The notes under the pieces were generated by a model that saw only the letters and a program-made list of their open reading frames with translations, did not search any database and was not told where the DNA came from. Positions 18,736 through 28,781 of a stretch of 64,000 nt of DNA are shown piece after piece (position 1 is the first letter of the stretch; each line of letters begins with the position of its first letter). The stretch covers positions 49,129-113,128 of the forward strand of contig QDFX01000014.1 in assembly GCA_003347645.1 (NCBI GenBank). Reading direction: 5' to 3'. The translations under genes were made by a program, and so were the position numbers. Source of the stretch: Rhizobiaceae bacterium CPCC 101076. GTDB taxonomy: Bacteria > Pseudomonadota > Alphaproteobacteria > Rhizobiales > Methylopilaceae.

Positions 18736-18939
18736 TCATTCGAATTTGCCCAGGACGCTCTTGCCGTCCGGCGTCGAGATCTCGACCGCGCCCTTGGGAG
18801 ACGCGAGCGGCGCGGCCGACGTGCCGCTCAGCTTGTTCCCTCCGGCGGGGGTCAGGACGATACGCTGCGGCTTGCCGTCGACGACGAAGATGGCGGTGCT
18901 CTTGAAGCCGTCGGCGGCGACAGTCCTGGAAAGAGTCAT
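18736..18939 (-). pseudogene. C-terminal remnant of a small exported protein
   Basis: 67 residues. The part from VAADGFKSTAIFVVDGKPQRI to the end resembles the C-terminal half of small alphaproteobacterial periplasmic proteins that normally have a signal peptide and an HGHHHAHGPNGG-type metal motif. Here those are missing, there is no ribosome site before the ATG, and the sequence upstream is unrelated. I read it as a 5'-truncated remnant at the edge of the copper island. A genuine small protein cannot be excluded. Confidence 0.5.
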
Positions 18940-19039
18940 TTTACGACATAAGGCTTACGGTGATCTCCAGCATCCGCCTATTCCTCCATCGAGGTGGCGT
19001 AACCGGCGGAACTGGGCTGGGCATCTCAGCCGCGCGGGA

Positions 19040-19630
19040 TCAGCCCGACCATGGTCCCAGGCTTTTCGCGACATCCGCCACGAGGGCCGGGCCGCCGAGG
19101 CCCATCCAGACGCCGGCAGCGAGCGCGGCGAAAATCTTCTGAACGCGCATATCGGTTTCGTCGAACATATAGCGGGCCTGGGCGGCGGTGTTGAACATAC
19201 CGATGACCTCGCCATTCCACATGACCGGTACATAGATCGAACAACCGACACGACCGGAACTCAGGATTTGGCGAAAGATCGTGTCGTTGTCGGTGTTCTG
19301 CACGACGGCGGCCTTCTTCGTTTGCACGGTGTGCCCCGGCCTGCTGTCCGTGACGCTGATCCGCGCATGCCGTTGCTGGAAGTTGTCGGCGAAGAGGATC
19401 ATGTGATCACGTGTCGGCGCGATGAAGAAGACGCCAGACACGACGAATTGCTTTTCTCCGGGCTTGAGGGCGCCGAGCTTTTTAGGCGCATCCGGATCGC
19501 CGAGCAGTTCGCGGGTCGTCCGCGTGAAATGACTGACGGCCTGTTCCGGATCGGTCTCGCGCCAGGCCGCCTCGTTCGCATCATGGAGCGCATTCGTGGC
19601 GCGTTCGTAGAAGTCTGCTGGTCGTGTCAT
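19040..19630 (-). CDS. Stand-alone GAF domain protein, end of the dipeptide-ABC/amidohydrolase operon
   Basis: 196 residues, ATG with AAGGA upstream, 20 nt after the stop of the amidohydrolase gene. Most of the chain is one GAF-like small-molecule-binding domain (FVVSGVFFIAPTRDHMILFADNF, CSIYVPVMWNGEVIGMFNT). No output domain, HTH or transmembrane segment is present. It is the last gene of a seven-gene operon and probably senses or binds a pathway compound. The function is unknown. A second unrelated-looking GAF protein lies in the rightward operon. Confidence 0.75.
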   Translation of the reverse strand: MTRPADFYERATNALHDANEAAWRETDPEQAVSHFTRTTRELLGDPDAPKKLGALKPGEKQFVVSGVFFIAPTRDHMILFADNFQQRHARISVTDSRPGHTVQTKKAAVVQNTDNDTIFRQILSSGRVGCSIYVPVMWNGEVIGMFNTAAQARYMFDETDMRVQKIFAALAAGVWMGLGGPALVADVAKSLGPWSG

Positions 19631-19650
19631 CGGCGTTCCTTGCGACGGGT

Positions 19651-21146
19651 TCAGTGACTGAAGCGAGCGGGATAGGTGTCGGCCGCGATGTCCATGCACT
19701 GGCAGCGGCGGTAGATGCGCTCATAGTGCGGCACCATCCGCTCGACATCGGCTTCCGAGGCCGACAATTGTGGCTCGATCCGGGCATGCGCCTCGCGGAT
19801 TTCGTCGATGATCGCCGCCTCGTCGATGCGGGTCAGCTTTCCGTCGCGCTCGATCACCTCGCCGTCGACCAGAACAAGATCGACCTCGGCGCGGCCGGCG
19901 GCGTAGACGAGCTGCTGAACCGGGTTGTTGAGCGGCGCGAACGGGATCGTGTCGAGGCGGTAGCCAACGAGATCGGCGATGCGGCCGGTCTCGACCGCGC
20001 CCAGTTCCTTGTCGCGCCCGAGCGCGCGGGCGCCGCCCATGGTAGCGGCATAGAGAGCTTCCGTCGCGCCGACCCAGCCGGTGTGGTCGCCGCGCAGCTT
20101 CTGCAGAAGCCCGGTCAGATAGAGCGCGTTCTGCATGTCGGTGCCCTCGATCGAGCCGCAGCCGTCGGTGCCCATGCTGACATTGACGCCGGCATCGAGA
20201 AGCGCGCGGATCGGGGCGAGGCCGGAGCCAACCTTCAGGTTCGATGGCGGATTGTGTTGGATGCTGACACCGGTGCGGGCGAGAATCTCGATCTCGCGCG
20301 GGTTGAGCCAGATGCCGTGGATGAACGCGGTCTTCGGCTTCATGAAGCCAATGCGCTCAAGATATTCGACCATGGTCGAGCCATAGAAGAGCTGCCCGGT
20401 CACGACTTGCATCCGCGTCTCCTGGACGTGGATCATCAGCGGCAGGTCGAACTCGTCGGCCATCCGCCGCACGTCGCGCAGGAATTTCTCGGTGCAGCGC
20501 TGGGGAGCGGACGGCGCGGCCATGTAGGCGACGCGGTGGTCCGCCGGATTGCGCGTCTTCGCCAGCCCGCGTGCGAAGGACAGGAGTTCGTCGCCGGAAT
20601 ACATCCGGGTGCTGTCGAATTCCGCCAGCAGATCCGGCGGAAACTCCTCGTCGACGAAGGGAACGGCGCGGAAGAATGGCCGGTCGAACAGGGTGATGCC
20701 GACATTGGCGCGGATGCCGATGTCCTCATAGGCCTGGAACACCTGCTCGACATGCTCCGGTCGTATGCGCGGACTCTGATTGGTGTCGTCGCAGAGCGTG
20801 GTGGTGCCGCTGCGGACGGCCTCGATCGCGCCGATCATGGTGCGCAGATAGACGTCGCGCGGGGTCAGCTCGATCGGCTTCAGCGGCCGCACATAGTTCA
20901 TCCAGAGTTCGAGCGGCAGGTTGTCCTTGCGGCCCTTGTAGAAGCCCTCATGGCTGTGGTGGTGGCCGTTGATGAGGCCAGCCGCGACGAGATGGTCTTG
21001 AGCGGGGATCACCTCGCCCTCAGGCTGTTTCGCGCCGCGCGGGCGGATGTCCGTGATGAGCCGGCCGTCGATCTCGATATCCACGGGGCCATCAGAGGGG
21101 CGGGCGTCCTCGCCGATCAGAGCAAGGCAACCGATGATCGTCTTCT

Positions 21147-21150
<4 letters not shown>
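19651..21150 (-). CDS. Amidohydrolase (TrzA/AtzA/guanine deaminase-like)
   Basis: 499 residues from a GTG whose GTGA overlaps the ATPase stop, which fixes the start. A TIM-barrel metal hydrolase of the chlorohydrolase/deaminase group: HxH at 63-65 in NGHHHSHEG, then HVQE, FIHGIWL and the late metal aspartate in GTDGCGS. Related enzymes deaminate or dechlorinate purines, s-triazines and similar heterocycles. It is co-transcribed with a dipeptide-type importer that may bring in its substrate or a precursor. Substrate not determinable. Confidence 0.85.
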
Positions 21151-22195
<1,045 letters not shown>

Positions 22196-22199
<4 letters not shown>

Positions 22200-23185
22200 G
22201 GGCGCGGCCTCGCGGCGGGCGCGCCATGTTCGGCCAGCCAGCATGCGGCCAGGGACGCGCCGGAGACGAAGCTCGACGGTCGTTCGGAACGGCAGCGGTC
22301 CATGACGTGCGAGCAGCGCGGATGGAACGCGCATCCCGGGACCGGCGCGTCCGGCCGCGGCATCGAGCCGGGAATCTGCAGCAGATCGCCGCCGCGACGC
22401 CGCATGGTCGGAATCGAGGCCATCAGGCCCTGCGTGTAGGGATGGGCGGCGGCGCGCAGGATTTCGGAGGTCGGGCCTATCTCGACGAGCCGCCCGGCAT
22501 ACATCACCGCCACGCGATCGGCTGCCTCGGCGATGACGCCCATGTCGTGCGTCACCAGCATCACCGCCGTGCCGCGCTCGCGGCACATGCGCTTCAGGAG
22601 GTCGAGCACCTGCGCCTGGATCGAGACGTCGAGCGCGGTGGTCGGCTCGTCGGCGATGATGAGTTTCGGCTCGCAGCAGAAGGCGAGGGCCAGCACGACG
22701 CGCTGCCGCATCCCGCCGGAGAGTTCGTGCGGGTAGCTCTGCAGCCGTTCGCGAGGCGCGGGGATACCGACCTCCGCCAGCAGGCGATGGGCGCGCGTCC
22801 ATGCTTCCTGCCGGTCGATCGGGAGGTGGGTCAACATGGTCTCGACGAGCTGCGCGCCGATCGTCATCAGCGGGTCGAGGCTGGTCAGCGGGTCCTGGAA
22901 CACGGCGGCGATCTCGCGGCCGCGCAGCGCGCGCATCGCCTCGCCGTCGAGATTGTCGATGCGGTTGCCGCGGAAGACGATGCGTCCGCCGGCTTGGTAG
23001 GCCGGGCGTTCGAGCAGGCCGAGAATGGCGGTGCCGGTGACCGACTTGCCGGCCCCGGACTCGCCGACGACGCCGAGGACTTCGCCTTCGGGAATGGAGA
23101 ACGAGACGTCGTCGATTGCGACCAGCCGGCGTGCCCGCGCGGCGATCTCGACCCGGAGGTTCTCGACTTCGAGGAGCGCGCTCAT
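22196..23185 (-). CDS. Dipeptide-type ABC transporter ATPase (OppD/DppD-like)
   Basis: 329 residues from ATG 23185, overlapping the permease stop (ATGA). Walker A GESGAGKS, signature LSGGMRQR, Walker B LIIADEPTTALD, and the C-terminal CAFHPRCSHVMDRC motif of this subfamily. A longer in-frame start within the permease gene was rejected. Partner of the OppF-like ATPase. Confidence 0.92.
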
Positions 23186-24120
23186 GCGTTGAGCTTTGGA
23201 TTCAGCGCGTCGCGCAGCCAATCGCCGAACAGATTGACCGAGAGCGACAGGATGACGAGCAGGGCACCGGGACAAGCGCTGATCCACCAGTCGCCCGAGA
23301 AGATGAACTCGTTGCCGATCCGGACCAGCGAGCCGAGCGAGGGCTGGGTCGACGGGATGCCGACACCGAGGAAGGACAGGGTCGCCTCGGTGAGGATCGC
23401 CAGCGCCAGGTTGATGGTGGCGATGACGAGGACCGGACCAAGGACGTTCGGCAGGATGTGGGAGGCGAGGATACGCGTCGTGCTGACCCCGGTTACCTTC
23501 GCCGCGAGGACATATTCCCGGCCGCGCTCGGTCAGGACCAGGCTGCGGACGGTGCGAGCGTATTGCACCCAGAACGAGGCGGCGATGGCGGCGATGAGGA
23601 TCGGCACCGCCAAGCGCTCATGCGTCTCGCGGGACAGGGCCGTGCGGGTGACGCCGTCGATCAGAAGCGCGATCAGGATGGCCGGGAAACTGAGCTGGAC
23701 GTCGGCGATCCGCATGATCAGTGCGTCGAGCATGCCGCCGAAATAGCCGGCGAGCAGGCCGAGCAGGACGCCTACGAAGGCCGCCAGCGCGATGCTGGAC
23801 AGGCCGACGACCAGCGATGTCTGCAGCCCGTAGATCATTGCCGACAGCATGTCGCGCCCCTGCGGGTCGGTGCCGAGCAGGTAGATGTCGCCATAGATGC
23901 CCTCGCTGCCCGGCGGCAGGCGCGCGTCGATGACGTTCGCGGTGGCCGGATCGAACGCATCGAACGGGGCGATGACGTCGGCGCCGATCGCCGCGGCGAT
24001 GAGGGCGATGGTGACGATCCCGGAAACGACCGCGACCGGTGAGCGGCGGAAGCGATAGAGGATGTCGCTGTCCCACCAGCGCGACGGAATCATGCCGTTC
24101 GATCGATCGGTCGTGCTCAT
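23182..24120 (-). CDS. Dipeptide-type ABC permease (DppC-like)
   Basis: 312 residues from ATG 24120, overlapping the DppB-like stop by ATGA. About six transmembrane segments; the EAA loop reads VTGVSTTRILASHILPNVLGP. The N-terminal OppC-type segment precedes TM1. Forms the channel with the DppB-like protein. Confidence 0.92.
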   Translation of the reverse strand: MSTTDRSNGMIPSRWWDSDILYRFRRSPVAVVSGIVTIALIAAAIGADVIAPFDAFDPATANVIDARLPPGSEGIYGDIYLLGTDPQGRDMLSAMIYGLQTSLVVGLSSIALAAFVGVLLGLLAGYFGGMLDALIMRIADVQLSFPAILIALLIDGVTRTALSRETHERLAVPILIAAIAASFWVQYARTVRSLVLTERGREYVLAAKVTGVSTTRILASHILPNVLGPVLVIATINLALAILTEATLSFLGVGIPSTQPSLGSLVRIGNEFIFSGDWWISACPGALLVILSLSVNLFGDWLRDALNPKLNA

Positions 24121-25100
24121 GCCGCGCTCCGCCCCATGCCGGCGGCCCGGACGCGCGGGTCGATCCAGGCGTAGAGCACGTCGACGGCGAGGTTGATCAC
24201 CGCGAAGCAGAACGCGATCAGGACGAGATAGGCGGCCAGCAGCGGCACGTCGGCGAACTGGATGGCCTGGATGATCAGGAGACCCAGACCCGGCCACTGG
24301 AACACGGTCTCGACGATGATCGAGAACGCGAAGACGTTGCCAAACTGCAGCCCGACAATGGTGACCACCGGCACGAGCGTGTTGCGCAGCGCGTGGCCGT
24401 ATTCAATCGTGCGGCGGCGCAGGCCGCGCGCCTTGGCGAAGCGGATGAAATCCGAGCGCATGATCTCCAGCATTTCGGCGCGCGCCAGCCGCATGATCAG
24501 GGTGAGCTGGAATACGCCGAGCGTGATGCTTGGCAGGATCAGCGCCTTGATGCCGGTCCATGTCAGGAGGCCCGTGGTCCAGCCCCCGATGGACACGACC
24601 TCGCCGCGACCGAACGAGGGCAGCCAGCCGAGCCAGACGGAGAAGACCAGGATCAGCACGATGCCGATGAGGAAGGTCGGCAATGCGACGCCGATCAGGG
24701 ATAGGGTGAGGAGGGCCTGGGCGATCCAGCTGCCGCGATGGAGTGCGGTCCAGACACCGAGCGGAATGCCGAGCCCGGTCGCGATGATCATCGCGACGAT
24801 CGAGAGTTCCAGAGTGGCGGGGAAGCGTTCCGCGAGGAGCTGGGCGACCGGCTGGCCGAACCGGTAGGAGATGCCGAAATCTCCCTGCACCGCCTGGCCG
24901 ACGAAGCGGCCGAACTGCAGGAGGGTCGGATCGTCAAGGCCCAGGGCCTGCCTCATGGCCTCGCGATCCGCGAGGCTCGCCGCCTGTCCCACCATGTTGT
25001 TGACCGGGTCGCCGACATAGCGGAACAGGGCGAAGCTGACGAAGGCGGCCACGAACAGGACAAGAATAGTCTGTCCCAGTCTGCTGATGAGAAAGCCCAT
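24117..25100 (-). CDS. Dipeptide-type ABC permease (DppB-like)
   Basis: 327 residues with six predicted membrane segments, the N-terminal family motif GDPVNNMVG after TM1 and an EAA loop ARGLRRRTIEYGHALRNTLVP. Starts 20 nt after the binding-protein stop. First permease of the leftward importer. Confidence 0.92.
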   Translation of the reverse strand: MGFLISRLGQTILVLFVAAFVSFALFRYVGDPVNNMVGQAASLADREAMRQALGLDDPTLLQFGRFVGQAVQGDFGISYRFGQPVAQLLAERFPATLELSIVAMIIATGLGIPLGVWTALHRGSWIAQALLTLSLIGVALPTFLIGIVLILVFSVWLGWLPSFGRGEVVSIGGWTTGLLTWTGIKALILPSITLGVFQLTLIMRLARAEMLEIMRSDFIRFAKARGLRRRTIEYGHALRNTLVPVVTIVGLQFGNVFAFSIIVETVFQWPGLGLLIIQAIQFADVPLLAAYLVLIAFCFAVINLAVDVLYAWIDPRVRAAGMGRSAA

Positions 25101-25120
25101 GGCCGGCCCCTGTTATGGCG

Positions 25121-26713
25121 TCAGTCGAGCTTGACCCATTTCAGCTCGAGGCTGTCGTCGGACCGCAGCACGACGCTGACGCCCTTCTTCACGCCCCATG
25201 CCAGTCCCGCCTGATGGACCGGGATGTGGCCGAAATCATCCTTGTCGAGCGTCATCGCCTCGGCGATCAGCGCCGAACGCTTGGCCGGATCGATCTCGGT
25301 CTCGATCTCCATCGTCAGCTTATCGATCGCGTGGTTCGAGTAATTGCCGACATTGTAGGTGCCGACCTTGTCGACCGGCGTGTTCATCGTATCCTGCAGG
25401 GTCGAGTGCGCGTCATAGCTGAGCGGCTGCCAGCCGAGCATCGCGAACGAGGTGTCGCGGGCCAGCACCTTCTCGAAGAACTTGGTGCGGGTCTGCGCAT
25501 TCAACGTCACCTTGAGGCCGACGCGGGCCAGCATGCCGACGATGGCCTGGCAGATGCGCTCGTCGTTCACGTAGCGGTCGTTCGAGCAGTCCATGCCGAA
25601 CGAGAAGCCGTTCGGATAACCGGCATCGGCGAGAAGCTTCTTCGCGGCGTCCGCATCATAGGGGATCCGGGTGTCGAGCTTGGCGTCATAGCCATTTATG
25701 CCGGGCGCGATCATGGTTCCGGCAACGCGTGACGTGCCACCCATGACCCGGTCGCGGATCGCATTGACGTCGATGGCCTGGTAGATCGCCTGGCGGACAC
25801 GGCGGTCCTTGAACGGGTTCTTGCCCTTGACGTCGGAGTTCAGAAGCTCGTCGCGCTTCTGGTCCATGTTGAGGAACATCGTGCGCAGTTCGGCGCCCTT
25901 GAGGACCTGGTAGGTGCCGGTCCCGTCGATACGCGCGGCGTCCTGCTGCGGCACCGGATAGATCATGTCGACCTCGCCGGAGAGCAGGGCCGCGACACGG
26001 GTTGTGTCGGCCTGGATTGGCGTAAAGACCACCTGATCGACATTGGTTTCCTTCTCGCCCCACCATTCCTTGTTCGGGACGAGGATGGTGCGCACGCCGG
26101 CCTGGCGGGATTCGATCTTGAACGGGCCGGTGCCGTTGGCGTTGTTCGACGCGAAGTTCTCGACCTTTGCCTTGACGCTCGCCGGCGCGGTGGCGCCGTT
26201 TTTCTCCGCCCAGGCCTTGCTCATGATGTAGGTCGAGGTGGTCTGGACCGGCAGGATCGGGTTCGGCTTGGCCATCACCAGATCGACGGTGAAGTCGTCA
26301 ACCTTCTTGATCTCGGTGACCGAGGCGACGGTGTAGGCCATGTCCGAGCCGTCCTTTTTCACGCGTTGCAGCGAGAAGACCACGTCGTCGGCGGTGAACG
26401 GTGAGCCGTCGGCGAACTTGACGCCCGTGCGCAGGTGGAAGCGCCAGACATTCGGTTCGGGCTGCTCCCATTTGGTGGCGAGTGCCGGGACGAGTTCGAG
26501 GTTTTTCCCGCGCCCGACCAACGGCTCATAGACCTGGCCGAGCCATGACAGGGTGAAGGTCTCGGCCAGCGCGTGCGGATCGAGCGAGGCGGGATCGACA
26601 CGATAGGCGTAGCGGAAGACCTTGCCGCCGCCTGCAGGCGCCTGAGCCGTGCTCGGGGAGGAGGCCAGCAGGACTGCGGAAAGGACCGAGGTGAGCAGGA
26701 TCGGGAAGCGCAT
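25121..26713 (-). CDS. Periplasmic substrate-binding protein, family 5 (DppA-like)
   Basis: 530 residues from ATG 26713 with GGAG upstream; a start 33 nt earlier would spoil the signal peptide (MRFPILLTSVLSAVLLASS, cleavage near AQA). The fold is that of cluster C binding proteins for peptides, nickel or other small solutes (YEPLVGRGKNLELVPALATKWE). First gene of the seven-gene leftward operon. With an amidohydrolase in the same operon the ligand may be an N-containing compound rather than a peptide; this is inference. Confidence 0.9.
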   Translation of the reverse strand: MRFPILLTSVLSAVLLASSPSTAQAPAGGGKVFRYAYRVDPASLDPHALAETFTLSWLGQVYEPLVGRGKNLELVPALATKWEQPEPNVWRFHLRTGVKFADGSPFTADDVVFSLQRVKKDGSDMAYTVASVTEIKKVDDFTVDLVMAKPNPILPVQTTSTYIMSKAWAEKNGATAPASVKAKVENFASNNANGTGPFKIESRQAGVRTILVPNKEWWGEKETNVDQVVFTPIQADTTRVAALLSGEVDMIYPVPQQDAARIDGTGTYQVLKGAELRTMFLNMDQKRDELLNSDVKGKNPFKDRRVRQAIYQAIDVNAIRDRVMGGTSRVAGTMIAPGINGYDAKLDTRIPYDADAAKKLLADAGYPNGFSFGMDCSNDRYVNDERICQAIVGMLARVGLKVTLNAQTRTKFFEKVLARDTSFAMLGWQPLSYDAHSTLQDTMNTPVDKVGTYNVGNYSNHAIDKLTMEIETEIDPAKRSALIAEAMTLDKDDFGHIPVHQAGLAWGVKKGVSVVLRSDDSLELKWVKLD

Positions 26714-26766
26714 TGGCGGAACTCCAGGACGGACTTCTGAATTCAATTGCGCGGCAATCGTGCGAC

Positions 26767-26784
26767 AATTAAGTGTTTACTTAA
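26767..26784. promoter_or_regulatory. Operator-like palindrome before the leftward importer operon
   Basis: TTAAGT-GTTT-ACTTAA (26769-26784), about 55 bp upstream of the binding-protein ATG. Its core AAGTGTTTA recurs in the same relation to the rightward importer at 28691-28710, with 14 of 17 aligned positions shared. Dyad shape and size suit a TetR-family regulator such as the one at 38.6 kb, or another local regulator. Confidence 0.5.
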
Positions 26785-26910
26785 ATATCAAAATCTAGGC
26801 ATTCCTCTCCCAGAGACGCGACGCCCGGGTTTTGCCGAATACGGCATCACGGCGCGCCTCATCGTTGTGCAATTTTTCAAGTGCATGCAATTGATTATGC
26901 GGGCACTTAG

Positions 26911-26924
26911 GCCGTACGTACGGC
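26911..26924. promoter_or_regulatory. Perfect palindrome before the decarboxylase/racemase-like gene
   Basis: GCCGTACGTACGGC, 14 bp, about 100 bp before the gene at 27026 and between the two divergent operons. Half-site TTGTGCAA (26875-26882) nearby matches half of the palindrome at 28560-28580. Probably part of the regulatory region for the divergent operons. Confidence 0.4.
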
Positions 26925-27025
26925 ATACGAAATGAGTGCTTCCGATCGTGGCGTTACCGCCGTATAGGTCGGGAAAATCGTGACCGACCGAGTCGATCCG
27001 GAGCGCCAAGAAAGGCGAGTATTGA

Positions 27026-27808
27026 ATGCAAAATGAGTCCAGTCTCGCCGTCTCGACGCGGTTGATCGGGATGCTGACGCCCTCTTCCAACACCGTGCTC
27101 GAGCCCTATACGTCGTTGTTGCTGCAGCCGCTTTTCCCGGACGTGACCGCACATTTCGGGCGCTTCAGGGTGACGCGGATCGCGCTCGACGAGGATGCGA
27201 ACGAGCAGTTCAAGCAGGAGCCGATCCTGTCCGCGGCCGACCTTCTGGCCGATGCGCGGCCGGACGTGCTGGCCTGGAACGGGACCTCGGCCAGTTGGCT
27301 GGGTTTCGATACCGATCAGAGGCTCTGCGACGCGATCGAGAGCCGTACCGGCGTTCCGGCGACGAGCGCCATCCTCAGCCTGAACCGGCTGCTCGCGGAG
27401 CGCGGCGTCGAGCGCATCGCCCTCGTCACGCCCTACACGGCGGATGTCGAGGAGAAGATCGCCGGCAATTATGCCCGGATCGGCATCTCAACGGTCGCGC
27501 GCCGCCACAGCGGGCTGTCCGACAATTTCTCGTTCGCGGAGGTCTCCGAGCAGACCATCGAGGCGATGTGCGAGGACGTGGCGACAGCGAAGCCGGATGC
27601 GATCGCCATCGTGTGCACCAATATGCGCGGCGCGATCGTCGGAGCCGAGGTCGAGCGCCGGACCGGTGTGCCGGTGTTCGATTCCGTTTCGTTCACGCTC
27701 TGGGGTTGCCTTCGCGCGCTCGGCGTCTCGATGGCGCCGCTGGCGCGCTTCGGCACGATGTTCGCCGATGACGGGCGCATCTCAGCGCGCTCCCCGGCGG
27801 AAGCTTGA
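27026..27808 (+). CDS. Asp/Glu racemase superfamily protein (maleate isomerase / arylmalonate decarboxylase-like)
   Basis: 260 residues. The motifs LTPSSNTVLEP (17-27) and VCTNMRG (196-202, cysteine 197) belong to the maleate isomerase/arylmalonate decarboxylase branch. At the site of the first catalytic cysteine it has WNGTSASW (84-91) with no cysteine, the arrangement seen in arylmalonate decarboxylase, which works with one cysteine; isomerases and racemases need two. I therefore lean to a cofactor-free decarboxylase or related lyase. It stands between the two operons and directly precedes the GntR gene (3-nt gap), so the two are probably co-transcribed. Confidence 0.75.
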   Translation: MQNESSLAVSTRLIGMLTPSSNTVLEPYTSLLLQPLFPDVTAHFGRFRVTRIALDEDANEQFKQEPILSAADLLADARPDVLAWNGTSASWLGFDTDQRLCDAIESRTGVPATSAILSLNRLLAERGVERIALVTPYTADVEEKIAGNYARIGISTVARRHSGLSDNFSFAEVSEQTIEAMCEDVATAKPDAIAIVCTNMRGAIVGAEVERRTGVPVFDSVSFTLWGCLRALGVSMAPLARFGTMFADDGRISARSPAEA

Positions 27809-27811
27809 CCC

Positions 27812-28519
27812 ATGTTGCATGACGATCCTTCCGACGCCGAGATCGCGCTCGAGGAAGGCGCCAGCACCCTGCACGGCCAGGTCGTCGGCAAATTGCGCGG
27901 GCTTCTGCTCAGCGGCGAACTGCCGAGCGGTGCGCGCATCTCCGAGGCCGATCTCTGCCGCCGATTCAGCGTGTCGCGAACGCCGCTGCGCGAGGCGCTC
28001 AAGGTACTCGCCGCGGAAGGGTTCATCGAGCTGCGCCCCAATCGCGGATCCGTCGTCGCGCCGATCGATCCCGTCGAGATCGCGCATGTGTTCGAGTTCA
28101 AGGGCGCGATCGAGCGTCAGATCGGATTGCTGTCGGTGGTACGCTCCCGGGCCGAGGATCGCGCCCGGTTGGAGCGCGTCCACGCCGATCTCGGCGCCGC
28201 CGAAACCCACCGCAACCCGGTCGCCTATACGGGGCTGAACCAGGAGTTTCATCACTGCCTTGCAAAGGCGGCGGGAAACCCGGTGCTGCTGCAGACCTAC
28301 GACAATCTGCAGAAGCGGATCCTGAGGCTCCGGTTCGCGGTCAACCAGAATCTCGACCGGCTCGACCAATCCTTCATCGAGCACGAGGGCATCATGGTGG
28401 CGTTTCGTGCGGGCGCGAGACTCGATTTGGCCGAGCGGCTGGAAGAGCATAATCGCCTGACGGGCGAGGCGGTGCTGAAGGCGCTGCGCGACCAGGATGC
28501 GGGCCGTTCGGGCGTCTAG
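27812..28519 (+). CDS. GntR family regulator (FCD/FadR subfamily)
   Basis: 235 residues. An N-terminal winged HTH (SGARISEADLCRRFSVSRTPLREALKVLA) and an all-helical FCD effector domain (EFKGAIERQIG, EFHHCLAKAAGN) with metal-ligand-like histidines. Such proteins usually repress catabolic operons until a small acid or intermediate binds. It lies between the two importer operons, 3 nt after the decarboxylase-like gene, so it is the nearest candidate controller of the cluster. Confidence 0.9.
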   Translation: MLHDDPSDAEIALEEGASTLHGQVVGKLRGLLLSGELPSGARISEADLCRRFSVSRTPLREALKVLAAEGFIELRPNRGSVVAPIDPVEIAHVFEFKGAIERQIGLLSVVRSRAEDRARLERVHADLGAAETHRNPVAYTGLNQEFHHCLAKAAGNPVLLQTYDNLQKRILRLRFAVNQNLDRLDQSFIEHEGIMVAFRAGARLDLAERLEEHNRLTGEAVLKALRDQDAGRSGV

Positions 28520-28559
28520 CGGCTAGCTGCATTCGGCTCGGTTCGGGTGTGCAGAATTA

Positions 28560-28580
28560 TTGTGCAGGCATGCTGCACAA
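28560..28580. promoter_or_regulatory. Operator-like palindrome downstream of the GntR gene
   Basis: TTGTGCAG and CTGCACAA flank GCATG, giving a perfect 21-bp dyad 41 bp after the GntR stop and about 200 bp before the polyamine-type binding protein. A further half-site TGTGCAG lies immediately upstream (28549). The TTGTGCA half also occurs before the decarboxylase-like gene, so it is a good candidate for the GntR operator. Confidence 0.5.
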
Positions 28581-28690
28581 TCCCGATGCGGGCTGCTGTT
28601 CTGTCAATAGAACCCATTTAGAAACAACGCTTTGACGTTGATGGCGATGATCGTTTTATCGTCTTTACGCGAGCCTTGCCGGCCCACAAA

Positions 28691-28710
28691 CTAAATAAAC
28701 ACTTGCTTAG
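28691..28710. promoter_or_regulatory. Operator-like dyad before the rightward importer operon
   Basis: Contains TAAACACTTGCTTA, an imperfect TAARCA-NN-TGYTTA dyad of the kind TetR proteins bind, about 72 bp before the binding-protein ATG. On the opposite strand it shares AAGTGTTTA and flanking bases with the palindrome before the leftward importer. Confidence 0.5.
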
Positions 28711-28781
28711 AAAGCGAGCCGCCGACAATCATAGGGCGGGCCCGCGAGATCGAGTGCGAACCGACTTTTCGAGGGGCTGTC

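Noticed and set aside
10425..19040. Genomic island integrated at tRNA-Arg
   Set aside because: No integrase and no repeated tRNA 3' end were found in the window; gene content alone is not enough.
22226..23746. 506-residue plus-strand frame over the OppD-like gene
   Set aside because: Composition of a mirror frame, no start signal, no recognisable domain; minus-strand ABC genes explain the DNA.
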